From NCBI RefSeq assembly GCF_030272615.1, contig NC_081412.1:684394583-684458582 (forward strand): a DNA stretch of 64,000 nt, written 5' to 3'. How positions within the stretch are numbered: position 1 is the first letter of the stretch; each line of letters opens with the position of its first letter. Below are positions 10,298 to 21,016 of the stretch, in pieces. The notes under the pieces are model-generated. The model saw nothing but the letters and a program-made list of their open reading frames with translations, searched no databases and was not told the origin of the DNA. Position numbers and translations under genes: made by a program. The DNA comes from Cryptomeria japonica. Lineage: Eukaryota > Streptophyta > Pinopsida > Cupressales > Cupressaceae.

Positions 10298-10302
10298 GTG
10301 AG
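10298..10302. repeat. Target-site duplication GTGAG, right copy
   Basis: Exact partner of 1830-1834, directly after the 3' LTR. Confidence 0.93.
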
Positions 10303-11099
10303 TAACTCAAGGGGAGAAAACCAACTATCCTGTTGCACTAAAATTATTGCAATGTTTGAACAAAAATAATGGTGGGCCACTACTGCAAGGTGTCTAGTGG
10401 GGAAATTTCAATGGTCCTTGGTGCCTATCAATGTGGTAGTGATCCACTTAAGGATCTATCCCAATCCTCATAAGAGGATTTTTATGCATCTCACACAAGT
10501 GTGGATATCGAGGGAACATGTCGAATAGGCCATCTTCACAAGTCCTTGTGAGTTTTGCCTAACATATTAATTTATATATCAGATTGAAGAAGTATTGCTT
10601 GTGTCGTTCCTTCTCACTAAGGCCTTATGGGCTTCTCGTGAGGAAAGCTCTTCTTCCTAAAAATAAGATAATAACAATTTCTCTTACACTCAAGGTCCAA
10701 GGAAGGCAAAGGGAAAGGATACTTTTTTATCACCTTTCAGGGTTCTATCTGAACACAAGGCATGTGAAAAGCACAAGACACTTCAAAAAAATTAATTAAC
10801 TCCAAAATACAAAAAATATGAACCTAATTAAAATAGAAAAGAAAAGACAAATAGACATCTAAACAATTTTTTTAATTTTTTGGCATTATTTAAAAGAAAA
10901 TATGTCAAATTACACACATAATATAAATATTAAATCATTCTCTACATTAATAAATTAAAATTAACGTAAAAAAATATGAAATTGGATAAAAGAATACCTT
11001 TCAAAAGTCGCCCACAATAATATGTTCAAGATGACCTTCAAATTAACCTTAGGTTGACTTTTTGAAAAAGACAAAAAAAACCAAAAAAACATGACATTT
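10303..11099. other. Right part of the split inverted-repeat element, no gene
   Basis: Continues the sequence broken at 1829. It is moderately AT-rich and has one short frame (10584-10799) with no recognisable feature. Confidence 0.5.
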
Positions 11100-11372
11100 T
11101 GTCACTTGGTCAACTGGGAGACCATAACCAACAGGAGAGAGTTTAGTCGAACTAAGTTTGACCAAACTATAAAAGTTTAGAATAGTTCGGCCGAACTTGT
11201 CTATGTGTCAAGTGATGTGGCAACAAAATCACCATTTTCTCTGCATTTCTGAAACTTTTCACTTCTGCTCTATCTTTCTTCAAGCATAATATTTTCTTAT
11301 AAATATTAAAAAAAAAACTTTTTTAGAGCTCGAAATCAGGAATCTAGACATATAATTTTTTTAATATTTGAT
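11100..11372 (-). repeat. Right arm of the imperfect inverted repeat (partner 839-1215)
   Basis: The reverse complement matches the left arm in the same order of blocks, ending in ATATGTCTAGATTC near 11360. Both arms also contain AGTTCGNCNNAACT-like motifs resembling short palindromes. Confidence 0.6.
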
Positions 11373-12209
11373 TAATTTTAATATTTTTTGTTTTTTAAAC
11401 ATTACAAATAGGTTTTTTCAGTTAAAAAAGAGGTTGATTTGAAATTTTAAAAAATAAAAATAAATGATATTCAAAAATTTTAAAATAAATATTTTTCACT
11501 AGATAAGAGAATCTTCTCCAAAAGGGTATAATTTTTTTTTTATAATAGAAAATTTAGTAGACAAAAAGTGATGCCAAATGAAAACTACCAAATTCATCTA
11601 TGTTGGACTTTAAAATATTTTTACAAGAAAAATAGACTATCAATTTTATTTTTTTTAGCATTGTATATATATGTCCTCTATTTGGAAAATTAAAATAAGA
11701 AAAAAATAAGTTCATTTTCAATTTTTTTGGTGACAACAACTAGAACCCTTGATTTTTAGCAATAAAAAATTCATCTTTGAATATTTTAAAAAAATCTACA
11801 AAATAGCAAACATAAATTTCATAATATTTCTACATTTGATCAATTTACATCATTTTGAAATTCAATTTAGAAATGTCACTTTTATGCAGTTGAAGTTAAA
11901 CATTTTTTGTTGTGTTTGCCACTTCCTTTATAAAAATGTTACACAACATTGTTCTTTTACCCACGAGCTTGTACCAGTGTGTTTGTAGCTTCAAAATAAC
12001 CAAAATAAATCAGATTTTAAAAGGCAAATCATACAGTATGGTGGCAGGTGAGGAATCAACAAAGTAAAACAAAAAGAAAGGCCTACGGTATGATTCTCTT
12101 CCATCAATATTACAAATAAAAATTTGTTGCTATAAAAGCAATATTATATTATGGCAAGTTACAACTCTAATGTTGTGGGCTGATAATCTTGTTGCCATAG
12201 GTCAAGAAC
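11373..12209. other. AT-rich spacer, no gene seen
   Basis: Homopolymer-rich A/T sequence. The frames at 11554-11739 and 11749-11988 have the Phe/Ile/Lys/Asn composition expected of translated AT-rich noncoding DNA. Confidence 0.6.
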
Positions 12210-13490
12210 TCTATTACTATTGGCTAATTTCAATAACTCCAACTCTAATGGGCTTAACCATGTAGCATCTTTTACTAGTCATTCTTCCATTTTACCAAAT
12301 ATTCAATATATTCCTTTCCCCTAGTCTTCCTAATCACTCTTGAGTCCAAAATACTTTCAATCTATTCCATCCATTTCATTGGTGATGTAATATCCTCTTT
12401 TTCTTGTTGTTTTGATGTATCTAACTTTGTAGTAGGTACATAAATCTGAAACATTAAAAATTGAAGAGATATACAAACTCATAGGTAGCTCTAGCTCATA
12501 AGCATTTGGTGAAAACTTCTTAATGATCTTACATGAATCAATTTTCATCCACTTGAGCTTGTTGTAGGTATGATTGGGGAATCTTTCTCTCCTTATGTGT
12601 GCCAACACCATATCTCCCACTTCCAAATTCTTTTCTCCCTTTTTAAAATCTACCTTCTCTTTGTATTATTGGCTGCTCCACTTGAGTATTTCTCTTACTC
12701 GTTGATGCAAATTTTGCATGTATCTAACAAACTCTTCTCCTTTAGCATTTATCTTATATCCTTAAATGTTTTCAAGCTTGCTTAATTCTAAAATACCTCT
12801 AGGACTATAGCCATAAATAATTTGAAATGGGGTTTTACCTATACTCTTGTTGATTGAATCATTGTATGCAAATTCAACTTGAGGCAATATCAAATCTCAT
12901 TGCTTAGGCTTGTCACCAACCAAACACCTTAGCAAATTTCCTTAATAGCTTCAATTTGCCCATTCATTTGGGGATGATATGTTGAGCTAAACTTCAAATT
13001 AGTACCTATTTTCTTCCAAAGTGTAGTTCAAAAATGACCTAAAACTTAGTTTCACGGTTTGAAACTATATTTTTTGATAAACCATGCAACCTAACAACCT
13101 CCGTGAAGAATAAATTTGCAATATGTGTAGCATAATTTGTCTTTTTGCAAGCTACAAAATGAGCCATTTTGGAGAATCTATCAACAACCACAAAAATAGA
13201 ATCCTTATCTTGTTGAGTTTTTGGTAGTCCAAGCACAAAATCCATGCTTACATCATCCCATGGTCTCTTAGGTATGGATTATTGTTGATATAATCCCATG
13301 TTTTGACTCCTTTTTTTGGCATATTGACAAACTTGACATCCTTGCACAAATTTTATGATTGTTGCTTTCATCCTTGGCCAATAATATCTTTCACTAAGTT
13401 GTGCCATGGTTTTATTAGCTCCAAAATGTCCAAATAAACCTCCATAATGATTTTCTTTTATTAAATTCATTTGCAGTTACCTTTATCTTT
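12210..13490 (-). pseudogene. Ty3/gypsy chromovirus integrase with chromodomain, decayed fragment
   Basis: Read on the minus strand from 13490 downwards. An HHCC zinc-binding module (H..H in GLFGHFGANK, C..C in QGCQVCQ) lies at about 13470-13340. An in-frame TAA follows near 13277. The integrase catalytic core starts at about 13245 ([22 protein letters not shown]); the usual SDRD block reads SNRE, so a catalytic Asp is lost. After further stops and frameshifts comes the C-terminal GPY/F-like segment (ERFPNHTYNKLK, NAYELELP) at 12626-12420. A chromodomain-like stretch (RGKEYIEYLVKWK) lies at about 12350-12290, with a frameshift after it. The chromodomain places it among chromoviruses, whose chromodomain steers integration to chromatin. 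No RT, RNase H, gag or LTR was found beside it. Confidence 0.85.
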
Positions 13491-14700
13491 TTGGTGACAT
13501 CATTTTCAAATGGTTTGGTCTATTGTCACAAAAGCCAAGTTGGCCCATTTTACCTGGTGTATTCTTTTCTAGGGCTTGTCCTTGGGTTCTTAGCTTTGAC
13601 ATTTGGGGGTTGTGGACCCTAAATGCCCTTTTTGCGGCCAATCAAAAACTTTGAAGCATATTTTCTAGTTTTGTCACCATGGTCAACATTTTTGGATTTG
13701 GATCCATGATTTGTTTTGTCCTTTTAGGTCTAAGACTGTTTCTTGCCGCATGGTGCTCTTAGGGGATTGGCCTCGTATTCCCTTCAAGTATACCTAGATC
13801 TAGCATGCTTGCAGGGTGGAGATTCTCTTTAATTTATGGAAAGATAAAAATGTTGTTCTTTTTGCTCATAGCTCTATTGCTACTTATGTTTCATTTTATA
13901 CTAAAGTTACTATTTTTAATAATGTTAGGTTGCAAATCCAAGTTCAAGCTAATAGAGTTTCTTTGGAGGTAGCTTACCTTCGTGAGCTTCTTATCTTAAT
14001 CATTGGGACAATGCCCCTTGCTCTATGGCCAGAGTTCCTCTTGATGCCTCCACTTCTTGTGGCCAATTACCTTCATGTGGCTAGTAACAAAGAAGGTTTT
14101 TTTCTTGTCACTCCAGTTCTCTCATATCCCAGGCACCTTGCCACCACTCTGGTGGTAGGGTGGTTCAGTTTGGCGATGCTCTTCTTCTCCACCCCACGGG
14201 GGCTCTACCTCTGCTTGGCCTTCGGGTGGTGCAAGGTTGACTTTTGGAGGTGATAGTGTTTGTCCTGTGGGTAATGGTGGTGGTGGTTGGCACAATTCTT
14301 CTAAGTGGCTCCCTCAACTAGATTTGGCCATTTCCCCTAAAAGGGCAAATGATAAAGAGAAGGAGAGGTGAATGTTGATGAGGAATGGTCCTTGCCTGAT
14401 GTCATCTCAAACCCCGCTGATGTGTAGAGTAAACCGGATGACCGAGACCCCCTCCGCCTTATGCTAGGTGTGCACTAGTTACTTAATTGTGCTATTGTTT
14501 TATTTGCTAGGCCCTTTGTTAGTTTGTTTATGTTTTTTTCTCTCTCGGCTATGCCCTTTTAGATTTTGATTTTCAGAATCTGCTCGTATGACTTTAAGGG
14601 GTGACCTTGTATCTGTCTACCTTTTTTGTGTGGATATGTGTACTATATTTTCTTATTAATAGATATTGGTGCACGTATTCATTAAAAAATATATAATATT
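13491..14700 (+). other. Unassigned stretch, perhaps an eroded non-LTR element end
   Basis: Higher GC than its flanks. It contains a 145-codon frame (13816-14253) with no recognisable domain, and ends in a run resembling the 3' tail of a plant LINE: a T-rich segment with GTGTACTATATTTTC and TTATTAATAGA (about 14630-14670) before AT-rich DNA. I found no RT or endonuclease motif, so the LINE idea is only a suggestion. Confidence 0.25.
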
Positions 14701-15059
14701 AAAAAAAATGATTTGTGTTCTTATTGTAACCAATAGACGTATATAAATGATATTTTTACAATTATTAAAAATAGAGTTAAATATAACTATACAAGTCTGT
14801 TCAAAATTTTTAATTTATTATATTATTGAAAAATAAAATTGAATGATTGCATAAATATTCTATCTTAGAAAGGACTAATAATATTAAATTTCATATTTAT
14901 ATGAATATTTATTCATATTTTCCCAAATCATATTTTAGATCATGATCCACCATTTAAAAAAAAATATGATGGAAAATATTAATTCCAAAAACAAACAGTT
15001 GATGGAAAACATTAATTCCAGAGACAAACACTTGAATCCAAAAGATCTTATGCATTTAA
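14701..15059. other. AT-rich spacer
   Basis: Low-complexity A/T sequence. A short tandem duplication around ATTAATTCCA and GACAAACA lies at about 14975-15035. No gene. Confidence 0.55.
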
Positions 15060-15600
15060 AATCGCTGTAGGCAATGCCGTTTCAAACAACCGTGAGGCAT
15101 ACGTTTGGAAAGGCGTGAGGGAATTGCGATACCTTTCGCGTACTTTCTCATCACCTTCTACAAAAGTGGGACGAATTATTTCATTTTCCAGTCCGTGCAG
15201 GAAAATGAGAGTGCAACTAATTTAGGGCAATGGAACTTAGCAAAGTTGCCGTATTCGGTACAATGTAGAAAAATTCACAAGATGATGAAAGTTGTTGAAA
15301 AATTCACAAGATGATGAAAGTTGATGAAAAATTCACAAGATGATGAAAGGGAAAGTTGTTGTATACTTTTCTCATCATCGCTTTCTAGACAACTTGGACT
15401 AATTATTGTCAGACTTGCCGCTGATTTTTCTTTCCATTCCACTTTGTTCAACGAAATGAGGTGTTGACTGTACAAAGTAGAACAAACACCAAATGTTTGA
15501 TATGACATCTTTTTCTATTTACCCCCTGGACCCATCCGGAGAGATTGGAGAAGATTTCACTAATTTAATTACCTGGACTTTTTAATCGCAAGCTTTTTAT
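15060..15600 (+). repeat. Upstream module of the receptor-like-protein locus, copy 1 (partner 36100-36970)
   Basis: Shared with 36100-36970 in the same order: GTGAGGCATACG, TTTCTCATCAC, CCAGTCCGTGCAGG, AAATGAGAGTGCAA, ACGAAATGAGGTGTT, ATGTTTGATATGACAT, GACCCATCCGGA and CACTAATTTAATTAC. No protein is evident. Copy 1 lies about 2 kb upstream of the intact receptor-like-protein gene; copy 2 lies downstream of the last gene scrap. It may be old flanking sequence duplicated with the gene, or an unrelated dispersed repeat. Confidence 0.65.
15268..15350 (+). repeat. 29-bp tandem repeat, about three copies
   Basis: AAATTCACAAGATGATGAAA recurs at 15271, 15300 and 15329, an exact 29-bp period. It lies inside upstream-module copy 1 and explains the short frames on both strands there. 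Confidence 0.9.
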
Positions 15601-17551
15601 AAGATAGGGAAAGGACTAAGTTGTGGACGCTAATTTCAAGCTTCTCAAAATCTTACGTGGAAATTTCAAATCACTCCAAATTTTTTTACAGCAGCTTACT
15701 TGGTAAGTCCCCTGCTTATAACTAAAGTTTTAGGGCCACATCATCAAATATGATGCCACATCAGCATGCTTTTTGCCAAGGTGTCCAAAACAACCCAAAA
15801 AAAAAGTGAGACCAATAGGTGTGCAAAAGGACCCCAATACTTGTGCAGCTGATGTGGCATCACATGATTGGTTACTTTTCACAACAAATGGTATATTTCA
15901 TACAACTATTAGTGCAATGTTATATAAAGGTTGGACATTAAATCAGCAAGTATAAGGGTATTAAATCGACAACTTCTATCACAAAAATTGGAACGCACTC
16001 AACTACTGGATCCTTTCCCCTAGTTTGTCCATTTTTATTTCATAAATAATGAAAAATAAAACTTAGAGATTGAATTCTAAAAATATTTTTGTAGTTAAAT
16101 GAATCTCAAATTTCTATTTGTTAATATAAACTCTAATCTTATAATGAGAAACAAATCCAAAATTTATCTCCCTTTTTATATAAGTAACAAAAAATATATT
16201 CAAATATATGAACAAAGATTTCCATGTAATAATTCTAAATAGAATTAATTCTAAGTTATATAAATCTTCACATGCTTCCACTAGAATTTTTTTTTGAAAA
16301 AGTCTAAAATTTAAAAATCACTTGAACATGCAACAAACACAACAAACAAAATTTTAAGGAAATGTGTATTAAACTCATCAAAAAAATAATTGCAATTGTT
16401 GCATTTTTTACATTATACACATGACCATGCAAAAGTCCTCAAGTTGTTTGATCACCATACATATGGCCCCAACCATCCTAGATTGCTAAACAACTATGCT
16501 TCAAACTTTGATTCCTATTTTTGAAATCATATTTTTGTTTTTATGCACCAAGTGTTCTTTTGCCATTTCCTTGCCTTGATAAAGTCTTCTATTTGTTTGC
16601 TTCCAAATTTCTCAAATAACTATCGAACAAAAGACTATCCAAATATTTGAAAAGACCACCTTCTTATTCAATATTGGTCACATATTAAACATTGCAAGCA
16701 GGTCTATTGGGATCATACTATGCCATTCAATTTTTCATGAAAATTTTGCAACAAAGATATACATATTTGCATGTTATCAATATTTTTGTTAATTTAATGA
16801 ATACAAACAATACTATTTGGTGCAAATTATTCATGAGTATTGTGTCTTTAGTAGTAAGTTTTCTTTTCTTTTCTTTTTTTATTTAACACTTATCTAAGTG
16901 GTTAAGAGGGATGCAAAAAAATGTGTAAAGAAAGAGCTATGAAGTAGTCTTGGTAGACCATATTAAAATGTCTATTTAGAATAGCGTATAAGAATGCTTT
17001 TGAAAGAGAGTTACACTTTCAATTGAAGTGTTAGGTCCTACTAATTGACTAGTCAAACAAGAAGTTTTATTCAAATAATATTATGATGTAAAACCATTTT
17101 TAAATAAGTCCTAATAATTTACCCAAATTAAACAATTGAAATATAAAATATTGACTATTCATACTAAGCTTATTAACTATTCATACTAAGCTTATTAAGT
17201 ATTCATACAAATATTGATATTAAACCATAATTTATTTAAAACCACGAATAATTAAAAAAATATCAATCGAATTATATTACACTCATTTAAAATTGTGAAT
17301 AGTATTCTATTAAATTTAGACAAGTCTAGTCAATAAAAAAAACAAATACAATTAAAGAAGAGTTGGTATCTTCTTGCATTTCCATGGAAGTTTGGGAGCA
17401 ACGGATGGCTCACGGGTGTTTTGCATATCCGCTTCTTTATCCCAACGTATAGCTCAAGTCACCAACTCACACTGCCCTTTGCTGACCCCAGTCAACCCCA
17501 CCTTCCTTATAATCAGTTGCCCTCTCTTTGCCTGCCAAATCACACAAACTC
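15601..17551 (+). other. 5' flank of the receptor-like-protein gene
   Basis: No gene seen. From about 16785 to 17375 it matches 27535-28325 upstream of the deleted copy (for example ATTGTGTCTTTAG, then AACACTTATCT, GGTTAAGAGG-type and CTACTAATTGA blocks), so this part was duplicated with the gene. TTATAA at 17507-17512 is the nearest TATA-like sequence but is only about 40 bp from the ATG, so the true promoter is uncertain. A stretch at 15735-15865 has repeated GATG..GCCAC/GTGGCATC motifs of unknown meaning. Confidence 0.5.
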
Positions 17552-19924
17552 ATGGCGCCCACAACCAAGTTGATTTTGTTCACTATTATTCCCCTGTTTC
17601 TCCCCCCCTTCTGCTCTGGATGTATTCACAGGGAAGGAGAAGCTCTTCTTCAAATCAAAGATGCCTTGAATTACTCTTCCTCCTATACCAATCTGAGCTC
17701 GTGGGAAGAGGGAGGAGATTGCTGTCTCTGGGCCGGCATTTCCTGCCACAACACAACCCGTCATGTTGTCAGTCTTGAAATATACGGTGATGATGTCTTT
17801 CGAATGGAGGGCGGCGTCATATCTGAGAGCTTGTGCACCCTCACTTCTCTTGCAACTATAACCCTATATGGAATGGGATTAAAAGGTACCATTCCTCCGT
17901 GCTTGGGAAATCTCTCCTCGCTTAACTATTTTGATGTTTCTAGTAATTCTTTACGTGGTTCTATCCCAGATTCCTTGGGCAATCTCTCTTTGCTGAAAAT
18001 GTTGGATCTATCTGGCAACCAACTAAGTGGACGTATTCTAGATTCCTTGGGCAATCTCTCTTGTCTAGAAATCTTGTATCTATTTCACAACCAACTAAAT
18101 GGAACTATCCCAGATTCCCTGGGCAAACTCTCTTTGCTCAGATACTTGTCTCTAGCATACAACCAACTAAATGGTACTCTTCCCTCCTCATTTTCAAGGC
18201 TCTCTTCACTTGTGGGGTTCTATGTTTATGGGAATGCATTCAACCAGAGTATCGCTTCCTCAGTGCTACCCTCTTCACTTGCACATCTTAGTCTCTCACT
18301 AGATGGCAAACACATGATTTCAGAGGCTTTCTTTGACAACCTCAGTAAATTGGAAACTCTGTCCCTGTCCAATTGTGTACTTAATATCAGCACCCGTTGG
18401 ATGCCTTCATTCCAATTAATCATATTAATTATGAGATCTTGTAAGATAAATGGTGAAATCCCATTGTGGATTTCAACTCAATTCTCAATTGAACTGTTGA
18501 AAATAGTTGACAGCAATCTTGTTGGAGAAATTCCTTCGTGGTTATTGGATATGGGTCTTCTCTTCATCAATCTCACATCAAATCATCTCCAAGGTCGTCT
18601 TTTGCTAAATACATCAGCTAGAAATCCATTGGAAGTCTTGGATGTGTCTACAAATGCATTGTCTGGTCAGATTCCATCAATTTGGCCTCCTAATATAACA
18701 GTGTTGTTGCTCAACGATAATTTGCTGACAGGAAACATTCCTCCATACTTGCAGGGTATCTCTTCATTAGAGATTGCAAATTTGGCAAATAACCATTTAA
18801 ATGGAATCATCCCTCGAAGCTTAGCTAATTGTTCCAAGCTTCAAAAGCTGAATTTGGAGGATAATAATTTGAAGGGAACAATTCCTTATGAGTTTGGTAA
18901 GCTTAGTGAACTGAAGGTACTTATGGTAAAGAACAATCATTTAGGTGGATTATTCCCTGCCTTCATATCAAACTGCACAAAATTATATTTTTTAGATGTT
19001 GGGAGAAACTTCTTGAAAGGCCACATTCCAAAGTCTATAAAAAACTTTTCAGTGCTCAAAGTGTTAGCAATGAGGAAGAATTATTTTGAAGGTGGTATCC
19101 CTGCAGAAATTGGACAGCTGAAGAACTTACAAATCTTGGACCTTTCTTCAAATCAACTTTCAGGCTTTATACCGTGCACCATTTTTAGTTTACAAGCAAT
19201 GATGATAGAAACCCATCCGGAATTTAGTAAGATTCAACTTGTATTACAGCTAGAATCCTCAAGGATAGGTCTCACAACTGTGTACACATATAAGAATGGA
19301 TTGAATATGAATTCCAAAGGTAGAGATGAGCAATACACATATATTTTCCCTAACATGATGGCCATTGACCTTTCAAACAATCAATTGAATGGGGATCTTC
19401 CATCCGATTTAGGAAAATTAAAGGGATTGAAGTTGCTCAATCTTTCCATGAACAATTTCAGTGGTGCTATTCCAAATAGCATTGTACAATTGACTTGGCT
19501 GGAATCATTAGACCTTTCTACAAATCATTTTTCTGAAAAAATTCCTCCAGACCTCGGTTGTCTGAACTACTTGGGAGCCCTTAACTTTTCCAACAACCAT
19601 CTTTCAGGGAGTATACCACAAGGAGGACATATGGCAACATTTCAGGAATCATCATATTCAGACAATCCAAAGTTATGGGGTTGTCCACTTCCAAAGAAAT
19701 GTTCCTGGCCAGAATTTGCTCCTACTCCTCCTCCCATTTCTACATCCATTAATGAAGAAGAGAAAAGTGACGAAAGTGAGGGTTTTGACATTGGAGTGGG
19801 ACTATCATATGTAGCAGGTTTTACAATAGTGTTGGTATTTATTGTGTTGAAAAAGAAGTACTTTGAGGGAGTTGATTCAATTTTAAAAATCTTCTTCCCA
19901 TGGCTCTACAATTTGACATTGTAA
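17552..19924 (+). CDS. Leucine-rich-repeat receptor-like protein (RLP), intact, single exon
   Basis: 790 residues. I chose the ATG at 17552: it opens directly into a signal peptide (about residues 1-23), and an upstream TTG in frame is not a plant start. An LRRNT_2 cap (about 27-66) has GEALLQIKDAL and the DCCLWAGISC motif. Roughly twenty extracellular repeats of LxxLxLxxNxLxGxIP type follow. They are broken by an island at about 559-599 (YTYKNGLNMNSKGRDEQYTY), then four more repeats, a C-terminal cap with WGCPLPKKC, an acidic stretch, one membrane helix at about 747-766 and a ~24-residue tail. There is no kinase domain, so this is an RLP rather than a receptor kinase. RLPs of this kind sit in the plasma membrane and signal through partner kinases in immunity or development; the ligand cannot be inferred. 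Codons for consecutive repeats at 17968-18183 are near-identical 72-bp units, indicating recent repeat expansion. Confidence 0.93.
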   Translation: MAPTTKLILFTIIPLFLPPFCSGCIHREGEALLQIKDALNYSSSYTNLSSWEEGGDCCLWAGISCHNTTRHVVSLEIYGDDVFRMEGGVISESLCTLTSLATITLYGMGLKGTIPPCLGNLSSLNYFDVSSNSLRGSIPDSLGNLSLLKMLDLSGNQLSGRILDSLGNLSCLEILYLFHNQLNGTIPDSLGKLSLLRYLSLAYNQLNGTLPSSFSRLSSLVGFYVYGNAFNQSIASSVLPSSLAHLSLSLDGKHMISEAFFDNLSKLETLSLSNCVLNISTRWMPSFQLIILIMRSCKINGEIPLWISTQFSIELLKIVDSNLVGEIPSWLLDMGLLFINLTSNHLQGRLLLNTSARNPLEVLDVSTNALSGQIPSIWPPNITVLLLNDNLLTGNIPPYLQGISSLEIANLANNHLNGIIPRSLANCSKLQKLNLEDNNLKGTIPYEFGKLSELKVLMVKNNHLGGLFPAFISNCTKLYFLDVGRNFLKGHIPKSIKNFSVLKVLAMRKNYFEGGIPAEIGQLKNLQILDLSSNQLSGFIPCTIFSLQAMMIETHPEFSKIQLVLQLESSRIGLTTVYTYKNGLNMNSKGRDEQYTYIFPNMMAIDLSNNQLNGDLPSDLGKLKGLKLLNLSMNNFSGAIPNSIVQLTWLESLDLSTNHFSEKIPPDLGCLNYLGALNFSNNHLSGSIPQGGHMATFQESSYSDNPKLWGCPLPKKCSWPEFAPTPPPISTSINEEEKSDESEGFDIGVGLSYVAGFTIVLVFIVLKKKYFEGVDSILKIFFPWLYNLTL
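17968..18183 (+). repeat. 72-bp intragenic tandem repeat in the RLP gene
   Basis: Three consecutive 24-codon LRR units begin with GATTCC(T/C)TGGGCAA and contain AACCAACTAA. The DNA-level similarity is higher than in the other LRRs of the same gene. Confidence 0.8.
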
Positions 19925-21007
19925 AAGTTTATTTTGTTTGTCAAGTTGCTTCAATATAAATATATTATATTTCTTCTCAAATAATTTAATTCATTATGCA
20001 TTTGAAAATCATTTTATTTATATTTGTGTCTTGTAGATCATGAAAATTTTTGTAAAGGTTTTTTAAATATTAATAATGTTTGGATTTACTAAAAGTATCT
20101 ATATTCATTATTATTATAAAAGTTTCATTTTGGAAGTTAATTATATTTATATATTTGAAAATTTAGAAGTGATGTATTTTTGTGATTGCCAATTCGAACT
20201 AATTTGTAAACTTTTTTTACTCTTCCATTTTCCTCGACTTGGGAATTAGATTATGCCATTAAGAAACAACCTTATAAGAATGGTTAATTATTGTGGGGAT
20301 TATGAAGAATCGCACTACTTTCCATCAAGCCATGGCAAATGCCACTCAAGAGAGGTTTTGAAAGATATGCCCTATCTCTAAGTCATTTTGTGTATTTTGT
20401 TATCCTCTCAACAATGAAGAGTTGTGGTGTAATGTACCCACTTTTGGGAATCAGTGTTTCTTTTTTATTTCCACAAAAGAAAATTGAAGTGTCTTAAAAG
20501 CTCTACTCTAGTGCATGGCCTAGATTTAGCTTTTGCTATTATTTTCCCTCTTACTTTTTCCATTCCCCCCTAGAATTAAAATCTTAGAAGTTGTTTCACA
20601 GGTTGCAAAATTAATCAAGGTCCCACACCTATGAAACTTCTAGCTTGTTACCTAATTTTCAAACTTTTGATCCTTTCCTTCCTCACCTCGCAAGCCTCTT
20701 TAGTTTTGCCTCAATCGCTTCTATTTGGTCAGTGTTTCTCTTAGGAACTTATGTTCACAATTCCTCAGTTCCCACTTGATAACGGTCGCAGCTATTCTAG
20801 CTCCAAAACAAACCTTTCGTACAACGTGTTAGTGACAGGTTAGTCAATCGCAGCCACTAATTGCAAAATCGACGATGTAAAACGTGCGACTAACATGCAT
20901 GTTAGTCAATCCGTACTGTCTTTTTGGAACCAAATTAGACGCGTCCCTTGATAACCTGTCATCTAACTCCTCTCTAGTACTCCCATCTCGAGCAATTGTA
21001 TCCCTCA
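19925..21007 (+). other. 3' flank of the RLP gene and spacer before the Mutator-like element
   Basis: 19925-20225 matches 29092-29425 after the deleted copy (GTAAAAGTTTATT, CTTGTAGATCATGAAAAT, GTGATGTATTTT), so the duplication included the 3' flank. AATATAAATATATTATA near 19954 is a plausible poly(A)-signal region. No gene seen from 20226 to 21007. The last 200 bp are richer in CG, with repeated GTTAGTCAATC and GTTAGTGACAGG motifs. Confidence 0.5.
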
Positions 21008-21016
21008 CAGTCAGCC
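21008..21016. repeat. 9-bp target-site duplication CAGTCAGCC, left copy
   Basis: CAGTCAGCC immediately before the left TIR is repeated exactly at 23881-23889 immediately after the right TIR. A 9-bp duplication is the hallmark of Mutator-like elements. Confidence 0.93.

Noticed and set aside
13816-14253. 145-codon plus-strand frame
   Set aside because: Hydrophobic, no recognisable domain, non-ATG context and no supporting neighbours; kept only as part of an unassigned stretch.
15773-15955. 60-codon frame upstream of the RLP gene
   Set aside because: No homology in the duplicated copy and no motif; probably incidental.
17528-17551. Upstream in-frame TTG as start of the RLP gene
   Set aside because: Plants start at ATG; the ATG at 17552 leads straight into a signal peptide.
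17374-17778. 134-codon plus frame overlapping the RLP start
   Set aside because: Out-of-frame shadow of the RLP gene and its leader, with no protein feature.
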